This document shows, piece by piece, positions 26,769-35,770 of a stretch of DNA of 64,000 bases. The translations under genes were made by a program, and so were the position numbers. The notes below the pieces were generated by a model, which was not told the origin of the DNA, ran no database searches, and saw only the letters and a program-made list of their open reading frames with translations. Numbering within the stretch: position 1 is the first letter of the stretch; every line of letters starts with the position of its first letter. The stretch lies in assembly GCF_900091465.1 (NCBI RefSeq), contig NZ_FMHV01000002.1:6882001-6946000 (forward strand). Direction: 5' to 3'. The stretch is from Micromonospora rhizosphaerae. Lineage in GTDB: Bacteria; Actinomycetota; Actinomycetes; Mycobacteriales; Micromonosporaceae.

Positions 26769-28094
26769 CTACAGGCCACCCTCGACCCGCAGCACGCTCG
26801 CCACCGAGCGGACGATGTCCAGCCCGCGCAGTTCGCGCACCGTGGCCGCGAGCGAAGCGTCCGGCGCGACGTGGGTGACGATGACCAGGTCGGCGTCCTC
26901 GCCCCGGCCGGCCGATCCGCCGCCCGCCGGGCCCTGCCGCACGGTCGCGATGGACACGTCGTGCCGGGCGAAGACGCTGGCCACCGCGGCCAGCACACCC
27001 GGCCGGTCGGCCACGTCGAGGCTGATGTGGTAGCGGGTCAGCGCCTCCCCCATCGGCCGCACCGACAGGTCCGCGTACGCCGACTCGCTGGCCGCGTGCA
27101 CGCCGGCGAGCCGGTTGCGGGCCACCGCCACGACGTCGCCGAGGACCGCGCTGGCGGTCGGCGCGCCGCCGGCGCCTCGGCCGTAGAACATCAGCTGCCC
27201 GGCCGCCTCCGCCTCGACGAAGACCGCGTTGAACGCGTCCCCGACGCCGGCCAGCGGGTGGGTCAGCGGAATCATCGCGGGGTGCACCCGGACGCTGACG
27301 GTCTCCCGGCCGGCCGCGTCGGTGCCCCGAGCCGCGATGCAGAGCAGCTTGATCGTGCAGCCCATCGCCTTGGCGCTGGCCACGTCGGCGGCGGTCACGT
27401 CGGTGATGCCCTCGCGATGCACGTCGGCCGCGCGGACCCGGGTGTGGAACGCCAGCGAGGCGAGGATGGCCGCCTTCGCCGCCGCGTCGAAGCCCTCCAC
27501 GTCGGCCGTCGGGTCCGCCTCCGCGTACCCCAGCTCGGTCGCCTCCTCCAGGGCCTCGGCAAAGCCGGCGCCGGTGGCGTCCATCGCGGAGAGGATGAAG
27601 TTGGTGGTGCCGTTGACAATGCCGGTGACCCGGTTGATCCGGTCCCCGTGCAGCGACTCGCGCAGCGGCCGCAGCAGCGGGATCGCCCCCGCCACGGAGG
27701 CCTCGTAGTAGAGGTCGGCACCGCCCTCGGCGGCCGCGTCGTGCAGCGCCGCGCCGTCCTCGGCGAGCAGCGCCTTGTTGGCGGTGACCACGCTCTTGCC
27801 GGCCCGCAGCGCCTCGATGAGCCAACCACGGGCCGGCTCGATGCCGCCGACGACCTCCACCACGATGTCGACGTCGTCCCGCTTGATCAGCCCGAGCGGG
27901 TCGGTGGTGAAGATGGCGGGGTCGACCGGCAGGTCGCCGCGGTCCCGGCCGAGCCGGCGGACCGCGATCCCGGCGATCTCCAACGGGGCGCCGATGCGGG
28001 CGGCGAGGTCGGCCGACTGCTCGTGCAGCAGCCGCACCACGTCGCTGCCGACCGTGCCGCAGCCGAGCAGCGCCAAGCGGACAGGTGAGGTCAT
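26769..28094 (-). CDS. hom: Homoserine dehydrogenase
   Basis: A 441-residue enzyme that reduces aspartate semialdehyde to homoserine with NAD(P)H. It has the N-terminal nucleotide motif LALLGCGTVGSDVVRLL, the catalytic region with VTANKALLA and VNGTTNFILSAM, and a C-terminal ACT domain (from about 355, LDVADRPGVLAAVASVFARH) that should allow threonine feedback. Its ATG overlaps the lysA stop by four bases (ATGA), so the two are translationally coupled. Confidence 0.95.
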   Translation of the reverse strand: MTSPVRLALLGCGTVGSDVVRLLHEQSADLAARIGAPLEIAGIAVRRLGRDRGDLPVDPAIFTTDPLGLIKRDDVDIVVEVVGGIEPARGWLIEALRAGKSVVTANKALLAEDGAALHDAAAEGGADLYYEASVAGAIPLLRPLRESLHGDRINRVTGIVNGTTNFILSAMDATGAGFAEALEEATELGYAEADPTADVEGFDAAAKAAILASLAFHTRVRAADVHREGITDVTAADVASAKAMGCTIKLLCIAARGTDAAGRETVSVRVHPAMIPLTHPLAGVGDAFNAVFVEAEAAGQLMFYGRGAGGAPTASAVLGDVVAVARNRLAGVHAASESAYADLSVRPMGEALTRYHISLDVADRPGVLAAVASVFARHDVSIATVRQGPAGGGSAGRGEDADLVIVTHVAPDASLAATVRELRGLDIVRSVASVLRVEGGL

Positions 28095-29503
28095 CCGACA
28101 TCCAATGCGAGCAGGTCTTCTTCCGTCTCCCGCCGGACGATCAGACGCGCGCGGCCGTCGCGCACCGCGACCACCGGGGGCCGGGGCACGTGGTTGTAGT
28201 TGCTGGCCATGCTCCGGCAGTAAGCGCCGGTGCCGGGCACCGCGACAAGATCTCCGGGCTGCACGTCGGCGGGCAGGAATTCATCGTTCACCACGATGTC
28301 CCCGGACTCACAGTGCTTTCCCACCACGCGGGCGAGCAGCGGCTCCGCGGACGAACGCCGGTTCGCCACGGTCGCCGAGTACGACGCGCCGTAGAGCGCC
28401 GTCCGGATGTTGTCGCTCATCCCGCCGTCGACGCTGACGTAAGCACGATGTCCGTCCGCTCCACCGCCACCGGCGCCTACCGGCACGAGCTTGACCGTGC
28501 CGACCTCGTACAGCGTGAAGACAGCGGGGCCGACGATGGCCCGGCCCGGCTCGATGGAGAGCTGCGGCACGGCCAGCCGCTCGGCGTCGCACTCCCCCTC
28601 GACGATCTTGCGCAGCCGCTTGGCCAGCTCCTGAGGCGGAGCGGGATCGTCCTGGGTGGTGTACGCGATGCCGAAGCCGCCGCCCAGGTCCAGCTCGGGC
28701 AGCTCCACCCCGCGCGCGTCGCGGATCTGCGCCTGCAGGCCGAGCACCCGCCGGGCGGAGACCTCGAAGCCGCTGGCGTCGAAGATCTGCGAGCCGATGT
28801 GCGAGTGCAGCCCGCGCAGCTCCAGCACGCCCTCGTCCAGGATCTTGAAGGCTGCCGCGGCAGCCGCCCCGCCCGCGAGCGAGAAGCCGAACTTCTGGTC
28901 CTCGTGCGCGGTGGCGATGAACTCGTGGGTGTGCGCCTCGACGCCGACGGTGACCCGGACCAGCACCCTGGGGCGTACGCCCCGCTCCCGGGCCAGCGCG
29001 GTGAGCCGGTCGATCTCGGCGAACGAGTCGACGATGATCCGCCCCACCCCGGCGTCCACCGCCCGGGCCAGCTCGGCCTCGGACTTGTTGTTGCCGTGGA
29101 AGCCGATCCGCTCCGGCGGCATCCCGGCCGAGAGCGCGACGGCCAGCTCCCCGCCGGTGCAGACGTCGAGGAAGAGCCCCTCCTCGGCGATCATCCGGAC
29201 CACCGCGCGGCAGAGGAACGCCTTGCCGGCGTAGTAGACGTCGGTGTCCGCGAAGGCCGCCCGGAACTCCCGGCAGCGCGACCGCAGGTCGTCCTCGTCG
29301 AGGACGTATACCGGGGTGCCGAATTCGGCGGCGATGTCGCGGACGCTGAGGCCCGCGACGGCGAGCGCGCCGTCGGCGGCCCGGGCCACGTTGCGCGGCC
29401 AGAGCGCCGGCACCAGGGAGTTGACGTCGACCGGGGTACGCAGCCAGGCCGGCCCCCGGTTGCCGATGTCGCCGTGCAGGGCACCGGCCTCGTGCGCGCG
29501 CAT
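28091..29503 (-). CDS. lysA: Diaminopimelate decarboxylase
   Basis: A 470-residue fold-III PLP enzyme that makes lysine from meso-diaminopimelate. The PLP lysine is in VYYAGKAFLCRAV, the glycine-rich phosphate loop is in LDLGGGFGIAYT, and the C-terminal barrel has GKHCESGDIV, the active-site Cys region. It lies six bases after argS and overlaps hom, so argS-lysA-hom is one transcription unit. This argS-lysA-hom-thrC order is classical in actinobacteria. Confidence 0.95.
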   Translation of the reverse strand: MRAHEAGALHGDIGNRGPAWLRTPVDVNSLVPALWPRNVARAADGALAVAGLSVRDIAAEFGTPVYVLDEDDLRSRCREFRAAFADTDVYYAGKAFLCRAVVRMIAEEGLFLDVCTGGELAVALSAGMPPERIGFHGNNKSEAELARAVDAGVGRIIVDSFAEIDRLTALARERGVRPRVLVRVTVGVEAHTHEFIATAHEDQKFGFSLAGGAAAAAAFKILDEGVLELRGLHSHIGSQIFDASGFEVSARRVLGLQAQIRDARGVELPELDLGGGFGIAYTTQDDPAPPQELAKRLRKIVEGECDAERLAVPQLSIEPGRAIVGPAVFTLYEVGTVKLVPVGAGGGGADGHRAYVSVDGGMSDNIRTALYGASYSATVANRRSSAEPLLARVVGKHCESGDIVVNDEFLPADVQPGDLVAVPGTGAYCRSMASNYNHVPRPPVVAVRDGRARLIVRRETEEDLLALDVG

Positions 29504-29509
29504 GACTGG

Positions 29510-31177
29510 TTACATCCTCTCTGGGGCGGAGACGCCGAGCAGGTGCAGGCCGTTGGCGATGACCACGCGGGTGGCGTCGTTCAGCCAGAGCCGGGCGCGG
29601 TGGGTGTCGTTGATCTCCTCGTCACCCTGCGGGGTCACCCGGCACTGGTCGTAGAACCGGTGGAACGCCGGCGCCACGTCCCGTTCCAGGTAGTGCGCGA
29701 GCCGGTGCGGCTGGCGCAGCTCGGCGGCGGTGGCCACCACGGCCGGGAACCCGGCGAGCGCCTTGAGCAGCTCGTGCTCCTTCTCGTGGGCGAGCAGCTC
29801 CGGGCGGAAGTCCTCCGGCGCGCCCCGGGTCAGCCCCACCTCGGCGGCCTGCCGCGAGACGCCGGCGGTCCGCGCGCCGACGTACTGCACGTAGTAGACC
29901 GGGTTGTCGTTCTTGGCCCGGGTCCACAGCTCGACGTCGATGTCGATCGGCGAGTCGGCCGAGTAGCGGGCCAGCGCGTAGCGGGCGGCGTCCACCCCGA
30001 TCGCCTCGACCAGGTCCTCCAGGGTGACCACCGTGCCGGCTCGCTTGCTCATCCGCACCGGCGCGCCGTCGCGGACCAGGTTGACCAGCTGGCCGATCAG
30101 GATCTCCAGGTTGCGCTCCGGGTCGTCACCGAAGCACGCGGCCATCGCCTTCATCCGGCCGATGTAGCCGTGGTGGTCCGCGCCCAGCATGATCACCACA
30201 TGCTCGAAGCCGCGCTCGCGCTTGTCGAGGTAGTACGCGCAGTCGGCGGCGAAGTAGGTCCACTCGCCGTTGGACTTGCGCAGCACCCGGTCCTTGTCGT
30301 CGCCGAACTCGGTGGTGCGCAGCCAGGTCGCGCCCTCGGCCTCGAAGACGTGCCCCTGCTCCCGCAGCCGGTTGAGGGCGAGATCCAGCTCGCCCCGGTC
30401 GTGCAGATCCTTCTCGTTGAAGTAGGTGTCGAACTCGACGCCGAACTCGTGCAGCGACGACCTGATCTCGTCGAACATCAGCGCGACGCCCTCGACCCGG
30501 AACACCTCCTGGGCGGCGGCGTCGTCCAGCTGCAATACGTCCGGCCGACGGTTGCGGACCTCGGTGGCGATCTCCGCGAGGTACGCGCCGCCGTAGCCGT
30601 CCTCCGGGGTCGGCTCGCCCTTGGCGACGGCGAGCAGCGAGCGGGCGAACCGGTCGATCTGCGAGCCGGCGTCGTTGAAGTAGTACTCCGTGCCGACGTC
30701 GGCGCCGGTGGCGCGGAGCAGCCGGCTGAGCGCGTCGCCGACGGCCGCCCAGCGGACCCCGCCGATGTGCACCGGGCCGGTCGGGTTGGCCGAGACGAAC
30801 TCCAGGTTGATCTTCTGGCCGGCGAGTCGGTCGCTGCGGCCGTACTCCGCGCCGGCCTCGACGATCACCTTGGCGAGCTGGCCGGCGGCGGCCGCGTCGA
30901 GCCGGATGTTCAGGAAGCCGGGGCCGGCGATCTCCACCGACTTGACCCCCGCCGCCCGGCCGAGCTGCTCGGCCAGCGCCGCGGCCAGCTCCCGCGGGGG
31001 CACGCCCACCTTCTTGCTCAGCTGCAGCGCCAGCGTCGAGGCGTAGTCCCCGTGCTCGGGGTTGCGGGGTCGCTCGACGGCGGTCTGCGCGGGCAGCGCG
31101 GAGCGGTCCAGCCCCCGTTCGGCGAAGACGGCGTGGGCGGCGGCGAGGACGGCCTCGGCGAGTTCTGCGGGAGTCAC
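29510..31177 (-). CDS. argS: Arginyl-tRNA synthetase
   Basis: A 555-residue class I synthetase. It has the N-terminal tRNA-recognition Add1 domain, a HIGH-type motif in [15 protein letters not shown], and the KMSKS-type motif as [16 protein letters not shown]. The C-terminal DALR anticodon-binding domain ends in [10 protein letters not shown]. The start is GTG at 31177. It heads the argS-lysA-hom operon. The region 31178-31275 between it and the divergent DUF3105 gene must hold both promoters. Confidence 0.95.
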   Translation of the reverse strand: MTPAELAEAVLAAAHAVFAERGLDRSALPAQTAVERPRNPEHGDYASTLALQLSKKVGVPPRELAAALAEQLGRAAGVKSVEIAGPGFLNIRLDAAAAGQLAKVIVEAGAEYGRSDRLAGQKINLEFVSANPTGPVHIGGVRWAAVGDALSRLLRATGADVGTEYYFNDAGSQIDRFARSLLAVAKGEPTPEDGYGGAYLAEIATEVRNRRPDVLQLDDAAAQEVFRVEGVALMFDEIRSSLHEFGVEFDTYFNEKDLHDRGELDLALNRLREQGHVFEAEGATWLRTTEFGDDKDRVLRKSNGEWTYFAADCAYYLDKRERGFEHVVIMLGADHHGYIGRMKAMAACFGDDPERNLEILIGQLVNLVRDGAPVRMSKRAGTVVTLEDLVEAIGVDAARYALARYSADSPIDIDVELWTRAKNDNPVYYVQYVGARTAGVSRQAAEVGLTRGAPEDFRPELLAHEKEHELLKALAGFPAVVATAAELRQPHRLAHYLERDVAPAFHRFYDQCRVTPQGDEEINDTHRARLWLNDATRVVIANGLHLLGVSAPERM

Positions 31178-31275
31178 CGAACCATGTTATCGGGGGTAGA
31201 CTCGGTCCCCGCGGCGGCGACCCAGCATGTGACCGGCCCGCCAGATCCCCTGACCGAGCGACCTGACGAGGCACG

Positions 31276-32088
31276 ATGAGCATCAGCACCCCGGGCGGCC
31301 CGGAGCGCCGTCCGACCGTGGTCAGCACCGGCAAGAAGCCCGCCGCCGGCCGCCCCGCCGCTGCCGGCAAGCCATCCGGCGCCAAGGCCGGCACCGGCAA
31401 GGGCACCCCGCGGCCGACCTCGGGCGGCAAGGGACGCAAGCCGGTGGCGCCGGTGAAGGTGAGCCAGGGCCGGTCCTGGGGTCCCATCGCGCTCTTCGTC
31501 GCCGTCGGCCTGCTCGCCGCGGCGATCATCGGGTACGGCGCGTACGCCGCCTTCCAGGGCTCGAAGCCGTGGGAGGAGCGGGCTAACGGCATCGACGGCA
31601 TCGTCAACTACCGGGAGAAGGACAAGTCGCTCGTCCAGGGCGGTCAGCACCAGCAGGGCCCGATCAAGTACTCGGTCCTCCCCCCGGTCGCCGGCCCGCA
31701 CAACCCGGCCTGGCAGAACTGCATGGGCGACGTCTACGACGCGCCGATCGCCAGCGAGCACGCGGTGCACAGCCTGGAGCACGGCGCGGTCTGGATCACC
31801 TACCGGCCGGACCTGCCCGCGGACCAGGTGGCGAAGCTCAAGAGCAAGGTCGAGGGCAAGGAGAAGCTGATGCTCAGCCCGTTCGACGGGCTGGACAAGC
31901 CGATCTCGCTGCAGGCGTGGGGCTACCAGCTCAAGGTCGACAACGCCGACGACAGCCGGATCGACGAGTTCATCAAGACGCTGCGGGTCAACGCCTCCGT
32001 CGAGGGTCCGAACGCCAACTGCGGCCAGGGCATCACGGCGACCGGCACCACGCCGCGTGAGCTCGGCAACCAGATGCCCACCCAGTAA
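31276..32088 (+). CDS. DUF3105 single-pass membrane protein
   Basis: A 270-residue protein. The basic, Gly/Pro/Lys-rich N-terminus (about 1-65) faces the cytoplasm, one membrane helix follows (about 71-94, GPIALFVAVGLLAAAIIGYG), and the outer part holds the DUF3105 domain. Domain markers are the PPVAGPHNPAW segment, the conserved HAVHSLEHGAVWITY motif and a C-terminal NCGQG. His, Met and Cys residues suggest metal handling, but the function is unknown. It ends 11 bases before the DUF305 gene, a frequent pairing in actinomycetes. Confidence 0.85.
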   Translation: MSISTPGGPERRPTVVSTGKKPAAGRPAAAGKPSGAKAGTGKGTPRPTSGGKGRKPVAPVKVSQGRSWGPIALFVAVGLLAAAIIGYGAYAAFQGSKPWEERANGIDGIVNYREKDKSLVQGGQHQQGPIKYSVLPPVAGPHNPAWQNCMGDVYDAPIASEHAVHSLEHGAVWITYRPDLPADQVAKLKSKVEGKEKLMLSPFDGLDKPISLQAWGYQLKVDNADDSRIDEFIKTLRVNASVEGPNANCGQGITATGTTPRELGNQMPTQ

Positions 32089-32099
32089 GAGGGCGCCCG

Positions 32100-32768
32100 A
32101 TGACTGCTCCCGCCATGACGGACAGCGCGCCGGACGAGACCCCGGTCACCGATGACGGTGGCCGGGGGTCCGCGCGCCGGTTCGGCGTCCTCGCGCTGGC
32201 CGCCGCCGTCGTGGTCGGTCTCCTCCTCGGGTACGCGGGCGGCCTGCTGACCCCGACGCTCACCCGTCCGGGTGACACCTCGGCCGAGGCGGGCTTCGCC
32301 CGGGACATGACCACCCACCACGCCCAGGCGGTGGAGATGGGGCTGATGGCCTTCCAGCAGGGCGAGGACCCGGAGGTACGCCAGATCGGTGGCGACATCG
32401 CCACCGGCCAGCAGGGCGAGATCGGCACGATGCAGACCTGGCTCCGCTCCTGGGGGCTGGACCCCACCGGCGACCAGCCGCCGATGGCCTGGATGCCGGA
32501 CGGCGCCGGCGCGGTGAAGAACGGGCTGATGCCGGGCATGGCCACCCCGGGGGAGATGGACAAGCTGCGGGCGGCCAGGGGGCACGAGTTCGACGTGCTC
32601 TTCCTGCAGATGATGATCAGGCACCACCTCGGCGGGATCCACATGATCCAGGGGATCCTCGACCAGGGGCACGACGACGACGTGCTGAAGGTCGCACAGA
32701 CCATGAAGAACACCCAGCAGACGGACCTGACCAACCTGCAGAACGCGCTCAAGCGCCTGGGCGGCTGA
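32100..32768 (+). CDS. DUF305 ferritin-like membrane-anchored protein
   Basis: A 222-residue protein with one N-terminal membrane helix (about 33-57, VLALAAAVVVGLLLGYAGG) and an extracytoplasmic four-helix DUF305 domain. The domain has the two His-rich motifs TTHHAQAVEMG and MMIRHHLGGIHMIQG. The His/Met content fits metal (often copper) binding, which is known for some relatives. It is cotranscribed with the DUF3105 gene and followed by a strong hairpin. Confidence 0.87.
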   Translation: MTAPAMTDSAPDETPVTDDGGRGSARRFGVLALAAAVVVGLLLGYAGGLLTPTLTRPGDTSAEAGFARDMTTHHAQAVEMGLMAFQQGEDPEVRQIGGDIATGQQGEIGTMQTWLRSWGLDPTGDQPPMAWMPDGAGAVKNGLMPGMATPGEMDKLRAARGHEFDVLFLQMMIRHHLGGIHMIQGILDQGHDDDVLKVAQTMKNTQQTDLTNLQNALKRLGG

Positions 32769-32787
32769 TCCCCCGTTCCACTCCGAC

Positions 32788-32822
32788 CGAGCGGCCCGCG
32801 TCGTCACGACGCGGGCCGCTCG
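32788..32822 (+). terminator. Terminator after the DUF3105-DUF305 operon
   Basis: A perfect 17-base-pair inverted repeat (CGAGCGGCCCGCGTCGT) with a one-base centre lies 20 bases after the DUF305 stop. There is no U tract. Confidence 0.7.
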
Positions 32823-32894
32823 GCATCCGGACTCCTCTTTGTCCGGTATGAGACTTTAGACCGTATCAGGCTGTCCGACCCATTGCTTTGCTTG

Positions 32895-33647
32895 GTGAGT
32901 TTTCTCCACACATATCGTGACCAGTTGCGATTCGGGCTCGTTGCGCAGGACGTGGGGGTTGCACTCAGAGACGCGCGGCGTTCGGTCACCAGCTGGTGCC
33001 GGCGCCACACCATCGGCGGTGACGGGGCGGTGGCAGCCGTCCGTCGCGGACAGCGGCAGGGCGAGTCGGGAACGCTCAGCCGCGAACAGGAACTCGAACT
33101 GATCGACGTGCTGCGGGGCGTCCACCCCGACGAGTTCGGCCTGGACGAGGAGCTCTGGACGCGACAGAGCCTGACCACCCTCGTCCAGCGCCGGTTCGAC
33201 CTCACGATGGACGCCGGCACGGTCGGGGCGTACCTGCGGGCCTGGGGGTTGGGTCCGCGGGAGCCCCGGGAGCGGGCCTGCGGGCTGTGTGTCGGCGCGG
33301 TGGAGCGCTGGGTACGCAGCGAGTACCCGGCCATCACCCGGGCCGCCCAGGAGCACCTCGCGGACGTCTACTGGATCGGCCGGATCCGCCTCCGCGGCAC
33401 CATGCCGGCGGCGGACGTGGTCTCCGCGGTGTCGTCCCGTGGCCGGGTGCGCTTCATGATCACCACACACGCGGTCGACCCGCCGCTGCCCCGCGACTTC
33501 CTGCTGCGGCTCAGTGGCGCCGAGGAGCGGACCGTGCACCTGATCGTCGACGGCTCCTGGCCCCGCAACGAGTGGCCGCGCCGGCTGCCCCGGCGCATCG
33601 TCCTGCACCCGCTCCCCAGCTGCGGCCGCCCCGTGGCCGCCGCCTGA
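32895..33647 (+). CDS. IS630-derived winged-helix protein lacking the DDE catalytic site
   Basis: About 250 residues. The first 130 carry the two helix-turn-helix domains of IS630-family transposases (GTLSREQELELIDVLRG, then LWTRQSLTTLVQRRFDLTM and TVGAYLRAWGLGPREP). The next part aligns with the start of the catalytic domain, but the expected WGDE-type first Asp is replaced in VYWIGRIRLRG. The VDN motif reads LIVDGSWP, and the final Glu region is missing. The frame is long and undisturbed. A start at GTG 32895 or TTG 32883 is uncertain. It may be a domesticated DNA-binding protein or a silent relic. Confidence 0.6.
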   Translation: MSFLHTYRDQLRFGLVAQDVGVALRDARRSVTSWCRRHTIGGDGAVAAVRRGQRQGESGTLSREQELELIDVLRGVHPDEFGLDEELWTRQSLTTLVQRRFDLTMDAGTVGAYLRAWGLGPREPRERACGLCVGAVERWVRSEYPAITRAAQEHLADVYWIGRIRLRGTMPAADVVSAVSSRGRVRFMITTHAVDPPLPRDFLLRLSGAEERTVHLIVDGSWPRNEWPRRLPRRIVLHPLPSCGRPVAAA

Positions 33648-33661
33648 CCGGGACGCGTTTC

Positions 33662-33726
33662 CCGTTGATCATGGAGTTGGCGGCGATGGTGATCTCTAGC
33701 GCTGCCGCCAGCCTCATGATCAACGG
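33662..33726. repeat. Imperfect 65-bp palindrome with GTTGATCATG core
   Basis: The outer arms CCGTTGATCATG and CATGATCAACGG are perfectly complementary. Inner arms GTTGGCGGC/GCCGCCAGC extend pairing to about 20 of 23 bases around a 19-base centre. It lies between the IS630-like gene and tRNA-Arg. It looks like a dispersed REP/MITE-type element of this lineage rather than a terminator, since the arms are comparatively AT-rich and there is no U tract. Confidence 0.7.
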
Positions 33727-33760
33727 TGGCGGGGCGGGTGGGTGGCGCGCGGGATACCGA

Positions 33761-33789
33761 TTGGGCGATCCGGAGCCGGGTTTGCTACT
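33761..33789 (+). promoter_or_regulatory. Candidate promoter of tRNA-Arg
   Basis: TTGGGC at 33761-33766 and GCTACT at 33784-33789 are spaced by 17 bases and end about 16 bases before the tRNA. This fits a vegetative promoter. Confidence 0.35.
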
Positions 33790-33805
33790 CTTCTCGGGTC
33801 GCTGA

Positions 33806-33880
33806 GCCCCCGTAGCTCAGGGGATAGAGCACCGCCCTCCGGAGGCGGGGGCGCAGGTTCGAATCCTGCCGGGGGCACCA
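33806..33880 (+). tRNA. tRNA-Arg (anticodon CCG)
   Basis: A complete 75-base cloverleaf. The acceptor stem GCCCCCG pairs with CGGGGGC, the anticodon arm is CCGCC-CTCCGGA-GGCGG with CCG at the anticodon, and the T arm is GCAGG-TTCGAAT-CCTGC. The encoded 3' end is ACCA, so CCA is genomic. It reads CGG, a major arginine codon in this GC-rich genome. A decayed integrase lies directly downstream, so its 3' end has probably served as an attachment site. Confidence 0.95.
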
Positions 33881-33897
33881 GAGTTGACCAGCACGAG

Positions 33898-33935
33898 AAG
33901 GCCCCTGACCAGGCAAAACCCGGTCAGGGGCCTTT
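33898..33935 (+). terminator. Terminator downstream of tRNA-Arg
   Basis: A 13-base-pair stem (AAGGCCCCTGACC / GGTCAGGGGCCTT) with an 11-base loop and a short following T stretch ends the tRNA transcript. Confidence 0.65.
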
Positions 33936-33961
33936 ATCATGTGTCCGGCTGTATCCGGCCG

Positions 33962-34680
33962 TCAGCAGCCCGTAGCGGGCGAGGCTTGCACCTCGGCCGT
34001 GAACGTCGCCGATCGTGCCCACCGCCACACGCGGTTGATCGTCCCCTTGGGAAGCTCCTCCTTGTTGCGCTCCGCCACGAACAGGCGGTCATTCGGCCCG
34101 TAGCCGAACAGCTCGACGTGAGCGTTGATGATCGCCGTTAGTTCGGGCGGACACGGAACCGTCCGCGTCTCCCCCCGTGCCCGCTGCTTGAGTTGGCGAC
34201 TGTCCCGGTTCTTCCCGCTGTCGGTCCATTCGCGGCCCGCGTGCGGGTCCGCTCCGTCAAGGGTGAATTCCCCCCACCCCTTTCCGGCAGGTGCAGATTC
34301 GGCTTAGCGACACGTACGGCTTCCTCCGGGCGCAGAGCCGCGTAGTACAGGCAGGCATAGAAAGCGACCATGCGCGGACCGATACGCCCCTGCTCTCGCA
34401 CCCCTTCCAGCAGAGCCGCACCTGCACCGGGTTAGCCACCGACCGCCTGTCGATCGTCGTAACGGTTTTCGGTGGCTTCCACTTCAACTGCGGTAGCGGA
34501 TTTGCCGGAAGCAACCGCTTCTCTACCGCGTATTCGATCGCCGTATTGAATATCTTCCGGCGGCGACTGATGACGCTCGGCGCGGCCCGCACGCCGTTGA
34601 GTCGCACGGTGAGGCCGTCCAGCACCGGCCACAGCACTTCCGCGCGACTGAGGCTAGCCACGTCACGGGTGTTCCGCTTT
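33962..34680 (-). pseudogene. Decayed tyrosine-recombinase integrase
   Basis: Pieces of one integrase appear in three frames. The N-proximal core-binding part is at about 34400-34680 (DGLTVRLNGVRAAPSVI, FNTAIEYAVEKRLLP). A first frameshift near 34400 leads to VREQGRIGPRMVAFYACLYY and ALRPEEAVRV (box I arginine region). A second near 34280 leads to PPELTAIINAHVELFGYGP and LPKGTINRVWRWARSA. It stops at 33962 before the His-x-x-Arg and Tyr boxes, so it cannot be active. The C-terminal end lies 80 bases from the tRNA-Arg 3' end, as in actinomycete integrative elements. Confidence 0.85.
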
Positions 34681-35021
34681 ACTCAATCGAGCGTGGTCCG
34701 CGCCCTCGACGCATGTCCGCGGGATCCGGGCGGGACAACGTCGCGGTCACCCGCCGCAACAGGCACAACCCGAGCACGATCAGGGTCGTGACCGCTGCAG
34801 TCAGCACCCGCCGCCGCGCATCGGCATACCCCGCCGCAGCCAGCGCCCGCCCGATCACCTCCGAATCGGCCACCACCGACCACAATCGGCCGGTCACCTG
34901 CTCGTCGAGCACACCGAACCCGGCAGGACCAGCGATCACCGCCGCACGCAGCACCTCCGGCTCGTGCGGGCTGTTGCGCCCCCACGAGCCGACGCCATGG
35001 CAGAATCGGTCACCGAAGCTC
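34679..35021 (-). pseudogene. IS4-type transposase N-terminal fragment (copy A)
   Basis: The minus strand encodes the transposase N-terminal domain of IS4 elements (LRAAVIAGPAGFGVLDEQVT, RRRVLTAAVTTLIVLGLCLL). It then diverges after a Leu-Arg-Arg codon run near 34750. The region before the domain is out of frame by one base compared with the second copy at 35771, so it is a dead fragment. No DDE catalytic domain is present. Its similarity to copy B, in opposite orientation, starts at GAGCTTCGGTG near 35020. Confidence 0.8.
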
Positions 35022-35157
35022 GTGGTCAGACATGCGGAAGGCTTGAGCGTGGAAACCTAACCTTCCGTGATACGCGCAGTCTCACCACGTGGCGGTGACC
35101 GTCGCCGCCACGCTGAAGAGTGGGTCCATCGCCGGGAGCTGCCGTGGCGCACACGTG

Positions 35158-35568
35158 TCAGGCGGGCTGTCGCAGTCGCACCGCCGTCCCAAGAGCATTG
35201 TCGATCAGGTACCGCCAGCGTCCATCCGCGCCGCGGCGCACGACATCACTTGCCGAGCCTTCGACGTGTACGTGCTCGCCGTCGGGACCTGTGCCATCAA
35301 TTGACCAGTCTACTACGATCTGGGCGATATCGCCGGCAACGAACACATGGCGCGCCTTGGCCTCCAGCGGCAGACCGAGACTGATATCGCGCTCGAGTTC
35401 GGCAGCGATCTCAGTGGGATCAGTGACGGGTCGCCCGTCTCTCGCGACGAACACGACCCCCGGCTCGAACTGGGCCATCATTGCGCTGACCTTGCCGGAG
35501 TTAAATCGCTCAACCAGCGACGCGACGACGCCTTCGGGTTCAGTGGCGAGTGGATAGGACTCGGACAT
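35158..35568 (-). CDS. NTF2-like (SnoaL-type) protein
   Basis: A 136-residue protein of the cone-shaped NTF2/SnoaL fold. It begins with helix EGVVASLVERFNSGKVSAMM and FEPGVVFVARDGRPV, and the core strands ARHVFVAGDIAQIVVDWS and HVEGSASDVVRR follow. This is typical of DUF4440-like proteins of unknown catalytic role. AGGAGGGTAA directly precedes ATG. It is an intact gene between two IS4 fragments, and its lower GC and codon use differ from the neighbours, suggesting acquisition. Function unknown. Confidence 0.8.
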   Translation of the reverse strand: MSESYPLATEPEGVVASLVERFNSGKVSAMMAQFEPGVVFVARDGRPVTDPTEIAAELERDISLGLPLEAKARHVFVAGDIAQIVVDWSIDGTGPDGEHVHVEGSASDVVRRGADGRWRYLIDNALGTAVRLRQPA

Positions 35569-35770
35569 TTACCCTCCTGTTCGTGTTGGTTGAACTGCGA
35601 TGCGGCGATTACGACTCAGCGCTCCGTCGATCTACCCAGGCGGCAATGACCTAAACTCAAGGCCGTTTGGTGATCAATGGTTCCGTTTTCGGCTGGGATG
35701 GGGGTCGGGCGCGGGATGCGAGGAAGCTCCTGATAGGACATGGATTGACTAGATCAACATGTTCCAACCA

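Noticed and set aside
28085..31279. A 1064-codon plus-strand open frame opposite lysA and argS
   Set aside because: Antisense shadow of two essential, well-conserved genes.
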